Shown here: positions 61,618 to 64,000 of the stretch, one piece after another
Numbering within the stretch: the stretch's first letter is position 1
How the letters are laid out: every line of letters begins with the position of its first letter
Assembly (NCBI GenBank): GCA_963575745.1
Contig: CAUYUJ010015018.1
Coordinates: 62,001 to 126,000, forward strand
From: Prorocentrum cordatum
Lineage: Eukaryota > Sar > Dinophyceae > Prorocentrales > Prorocentraceae
Direction of reading: 5' to 3'
Length of the DNA: 64,000 bases
Position numbers and translations under genes: made by a program
Notes under the pieces: model-generated
What the model saw: the letters and a program-made list of their open reading frames with translations, nothing else
The model's database searches: none
What the model was told of the DNA's origin: nothing

Positions 61618-61880
61618 CATTAGTAGTAGTAGCAGTAGTAGTGGTAGTAGTTGTAGCAGTAGCAGTAGTAGTAGTACAGGTAGTAGTAGTAGTAGTAGTC
61701 GTAGTAGTAGTAGTAGTAGTAGTAGTAGTAATAGTAGTAGCAGTAGTAGTAGAAGTAGTAGCTGTTGTGGTGGTAATGGTAGTAGTAGTAGTAGTAGCAG
61801 CAGTGGCAGTAGTAGTAGTAGTCGTAGTAGTAGTAGTAGTAGTAGTAGTAGCAGTAGCAGTAGCAGTAGCAGTAGTAGTA
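61178..61880. repeat. AGT/AGC microsatellite, 0.7 kb
   Basis: Long tandem AGT with runs of AGC (AGCAGTAGC hexamers) and occasional GGT, CGT, AAT. One frame encodes poly-Ser for most of 291 codons and another poly-Val; the reverse frames give poly-Leu, poly-Thr or poly-Tyr. This is repeat-derived. Confidence 0.96.
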
Positions 61881-62299
61881 TTCGGCATCGGTTGTCTCTT
61901 TCCGCCGCTTCCTTGTTTCGCCTTTCTCGTTCTCGCCCTTCCCTGAGAAACCGTCCCCATCCTGTTCAGTTGTTCCGGAGACTCGTCCTGAAGGGTATCT
62001 AGATTCCAAAGGGTTTCTCGAAGGTTTCTTGCTCGTAAGGGAAGTCCTGGGAGCCTTTCGGAAGCCTCTGGGGCTTATTGGAGCTATCTTCAGCGGAACA
62101 AGAGGTCATGATAATGATTCGTTACAAGATTGCAGGGGTTTCCTAGATGTCCGATTAATCACACGGGCTGCAGAAATGATGGCCGCTAAATACCTCAGAA
62201 TTTCTGAAGCGCACCTTGAGATAATCGCATCATAACACCACTATCGTCCTATATCTTGCTGCCAACCGCGGTTTCCCTCAACGACCGGATCCCGACCTG
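61881..62299. other. spacer, no supported gene
   Basis: A 68-codon forward frame (62029-62235) is open without recognisable content. Confidence 0.45.
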
Positions 62300-62545
62300 G
62301 AGAGCCTTGGGAGACGTCTTGGGATCATGTTGGGCCGTGTTGGGGATTTGGGGGGCAGTCTTGGGCCTTGTTGGGCCACCATAGTGCTCTCTTGGGCCGT
62401 CTTGAGGCCTTTTTGGCACGCCTTGGACGACAATGGAGGCATCTTCGGCGGTCTCGGACGCCCCGAAGACTGAAGAAACGGATGTCGCCAAGTCATACAA
62501 AGAATTAAGGGTCATCTCTTATTTAGGCGCTTGGGGTGGGGGCTC
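62300..62545 (-). repeat. GGCC-rich repeat family D, reversed, with spacer
   Basis: GTCTTGGGATCATGTTGGGCC-like units to 62430, then the reversed spacer remnant (GTCTCGGACGCCCCGAAGA near 62451) to about 62525. Confidence 0.65.
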
Positions 62546-63429
62546 TTGGTGTTGGGGGTGTTCTTTTGGGCGTTTCGGGCATTCTGAAGCCAATTGGGGT
62601 TCCTGTGACGTGAGGCCGTTCGGGCGCCCGCTCGACCGACCGCGATGGTTTGATTTTCGATGGCAACAAAGGACATCCAGGAGGCACTGAAACTCGAGGA
62701 TACGCTCTGCAGGGGCCTCCGGATGTCCCAGGGGCGAAATTCGTAGCCTTGGGCCAATCCTGGAACCGTGCCTTGGTTGCGCGCCAGAGATATATTGGAT
62801 GCTTGTGGGCTTCTCTGGGGAACCCTTTCGGGGGCCTCTTGAGGGCTCCTGGGAGCCTCTCCAGGGGTCCAGGAGACCTCTTCGGGGCTTCTTAAAGCCT
62901 CTTGGGCTTCATCAGCCGCTTACGGAAGTTTCGCGAAAAAAGGAACTCGTGCATGGCAGCGTCAGCACATGGCATCGCGGCCCATGCGCGTCGTGAGTGG
63001 GCGCGTCCAGGCGGATGCGCGAAGACAGATGGGCTCCTGGCAGGCGTGATGGTCAAGCCAGTGGCGTGATGAGGCGCAACCGCCTCGGGGCTACATTCTC
63101 AGGTCCTTTGATATTTTGTCAATCATCTTATTCTTAGTGTTCATGCGATTCGCATTAGTATAAGTACGAGCGTGGTCCGCAGTATTATCCTTAGGGGTAT
63201 TGCCAAACAGGGTAAAAAGTTGGAAACGTCACCGGGCGAGTATTGCCAAAAGGGGTAGATCGCAGAACAGTGTCATCATTAGGAGTATTGCCAAATTTCG
63301 TGCACTTTGGCCCCCTCAGCACGCCTACATAGGCCCTTAAAATTGTCTTGTCGGACATGGGAATCATCCGTCGGCGCAGTTCCTCCATCTGGATTTTGAC
63401 AGGGAGAGCCCGTTCAGGTCGACTTAAGC
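62546..63429. other. spacer, no supported gene
   Basis: Family-D-like units at 62810-62905. TATTGCCAAA occurs three times (about 63198, 63241, 63286), roughly 43-45 bp apart. AT-richer patch at 63100-63200. Confidence 0.5.
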
Positions 63430-63615
63430 ATCTTCACGTGCAAAGGGTGTTCGCATCGGACACCAACACTGGGCCATGCAAGTCCAGAAGAATCTCCACC
63501 GTCTCCGCCACAGAGGTGACTGGGCCGAATTTGCGGAATATTTCGTGGACGCGATGTATCAAAGGTTCCTGGAGGCAGTTTGAAGGTCGTGGGGGCACTT
63601 TGGAAGGAGGGGCTC
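63430..63615 (-). pseudogene. minus-strand coding-like fragment, unassigned
   Basis: The minus-strand frame reads LQEPLIHRVHEIFRKFGPVT and AETVEILLDLHGPVLVSDAN, ending at TGA near 63436. Balanced, hydrophobic-core-like content suggests an exon fragment. Upstream the frame enters family D and becomes Pro/Arg-rich. No family was recognised. Confidence 0.3.
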
Positions 63616-63740
63616 CCAGGGCCCCTTCGATTGCCTCCTCCCGGTGCCCTCGTGGGGCCCTCTTTGGCCGTCGTAGGGCTCGTGGGAGCGTCTTGAGCCT
63701 TTGTGGGGCGACCTTGATGGCCTCTTGAGTTGTCTTGGAA
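63600..63740 (-). repeat. GGCC-rich repeat family D, reversed
   Basis: GGGGCCCTCTTTGGCCGTC-type units. Confidence 0.6.
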
Positions 63741-63809
63741 AGATCAACGCCTGAAAGGGTGGAAACGCTAACACCTGATTTACCCATGCAAGCAAAATAC
63801 ATCAGACCA

Positions 63810-63838
63810 CCCCGCTCGGATCGGTCCCCCGAGCGGGG
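63810..63838. repeat. 10-bp GC hairpin
   Basis: CCCCGCTCGG (63810-63819) is the exact reverse complement of 63829-63838, with a 9-base loop. The rest of the window to 64000 shows nothing recognisable. Confidence 0.85.
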
Positions 63839-64000
63839 GGTTCTGCGTCTCGTTGCCTTGGGCTTACAAGGCGGCCCCAGACGGCCTCATAACGGCTCCG
63901 GATCGCGCCGAAGGCGCTTGCGATGGTTCTGAAAGGCAGACGAAGTTGGCCTTTCTTTCAAGGAGGGGTTCGATGGTTATCTAAGTTGTTATAAAGTAAC

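Noticed and set aside
61127-62002. 291-codon poly-Ser protein
   Set aside because: Almost entirely an AGT/AGC microsatellite; reverse and shifted frames are equally open.
63810-63838. Bacterial-type terminator
   Set aside because: The hairpin lacks a following T run and the context is eukaryotic.

Overview
The window looks like nuclear DNA of a dinoflagellate. This is inferred from three things. A Ty1/copia-type retrotransposon has gag and pol peptides that resemble, from memory, those seen in dinoflagellate genomes. The base composition is very GC-rich. Nearly everything else is repeats, with only broken, intron-like or frameshifted coding pieces. There are no bacterial-style operons, ribosome binding sites, tRNAs or rRNAs. 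The species cannot be named from the sequence.

Layout. 1-6.3 kb: long GGA/TCC, GAC and ATC microsatellites, a foldback structure (3.11-3.73 kb) and a small inverted-repeat element with a 6-bp flanking duplication (4.33-4.59 kb). 6.6-7.8 kb: a coding-like region of unknown function. 10.6-12.1 kb: a minus-strand coding-like piece beside a decayed LINE-type endonuclease. 13.8-15.7 kb: a minus-strand gene-like region with an Ala/Arg/Glu-rich coil and a repeated peptide module. 17,216-26,893: a complete but decayed copia element with about 101-bp LTRs, a primer binding site, gag with zinc knuckle, protease, a 2.8-kb protease-integrase spacer (membrane-like ORF and an intact 543-codon ORF), integrase, reverse transcriptase and RNase H. 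28.06-29.75 kb: two non-autonomous elements sharing one terminal inverted repeat, the first carrying a 73-bp tandem array. 30-33 kb: CATA/TA/GT microsatellites, a GGCC-rich repeat and a perfect 24-bp palindrome. 34.3-43.2 kb: the most gene-like stretch, with several exon-like fragments on both strands including a Cys-rich zinc-finger-like piece. 43.5-52.9 kb: mostly non-coding, with an AGAGT-type repeat and small inverted repeats. 52.9-60.6 kb: a repeat block made of a 42-44-bp minisatellite, the GGCC-rich family with a conserved AT-richer spacer, a 99-bp satellite and a head-to-tail 1.72-kb segmental duplication. 60.6-64 kb: a 0.7-kb AGT/AGC tract, then mostly non-coding sequence.

Five dispersed repeat families occur more than once and are labelled here. 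A: about 190 bp, four copies. B: about 100 bp, three copies. C: about 60 bp, three copies. D: the GGCC-rich repeat in both orientations. E: a hairpin-headed cassette, five copies counting one partial. No functional pathway can be assembled from the genes present; the window is best read as a transposon- and satellite-dominated segment containing one informative retrotransposon.
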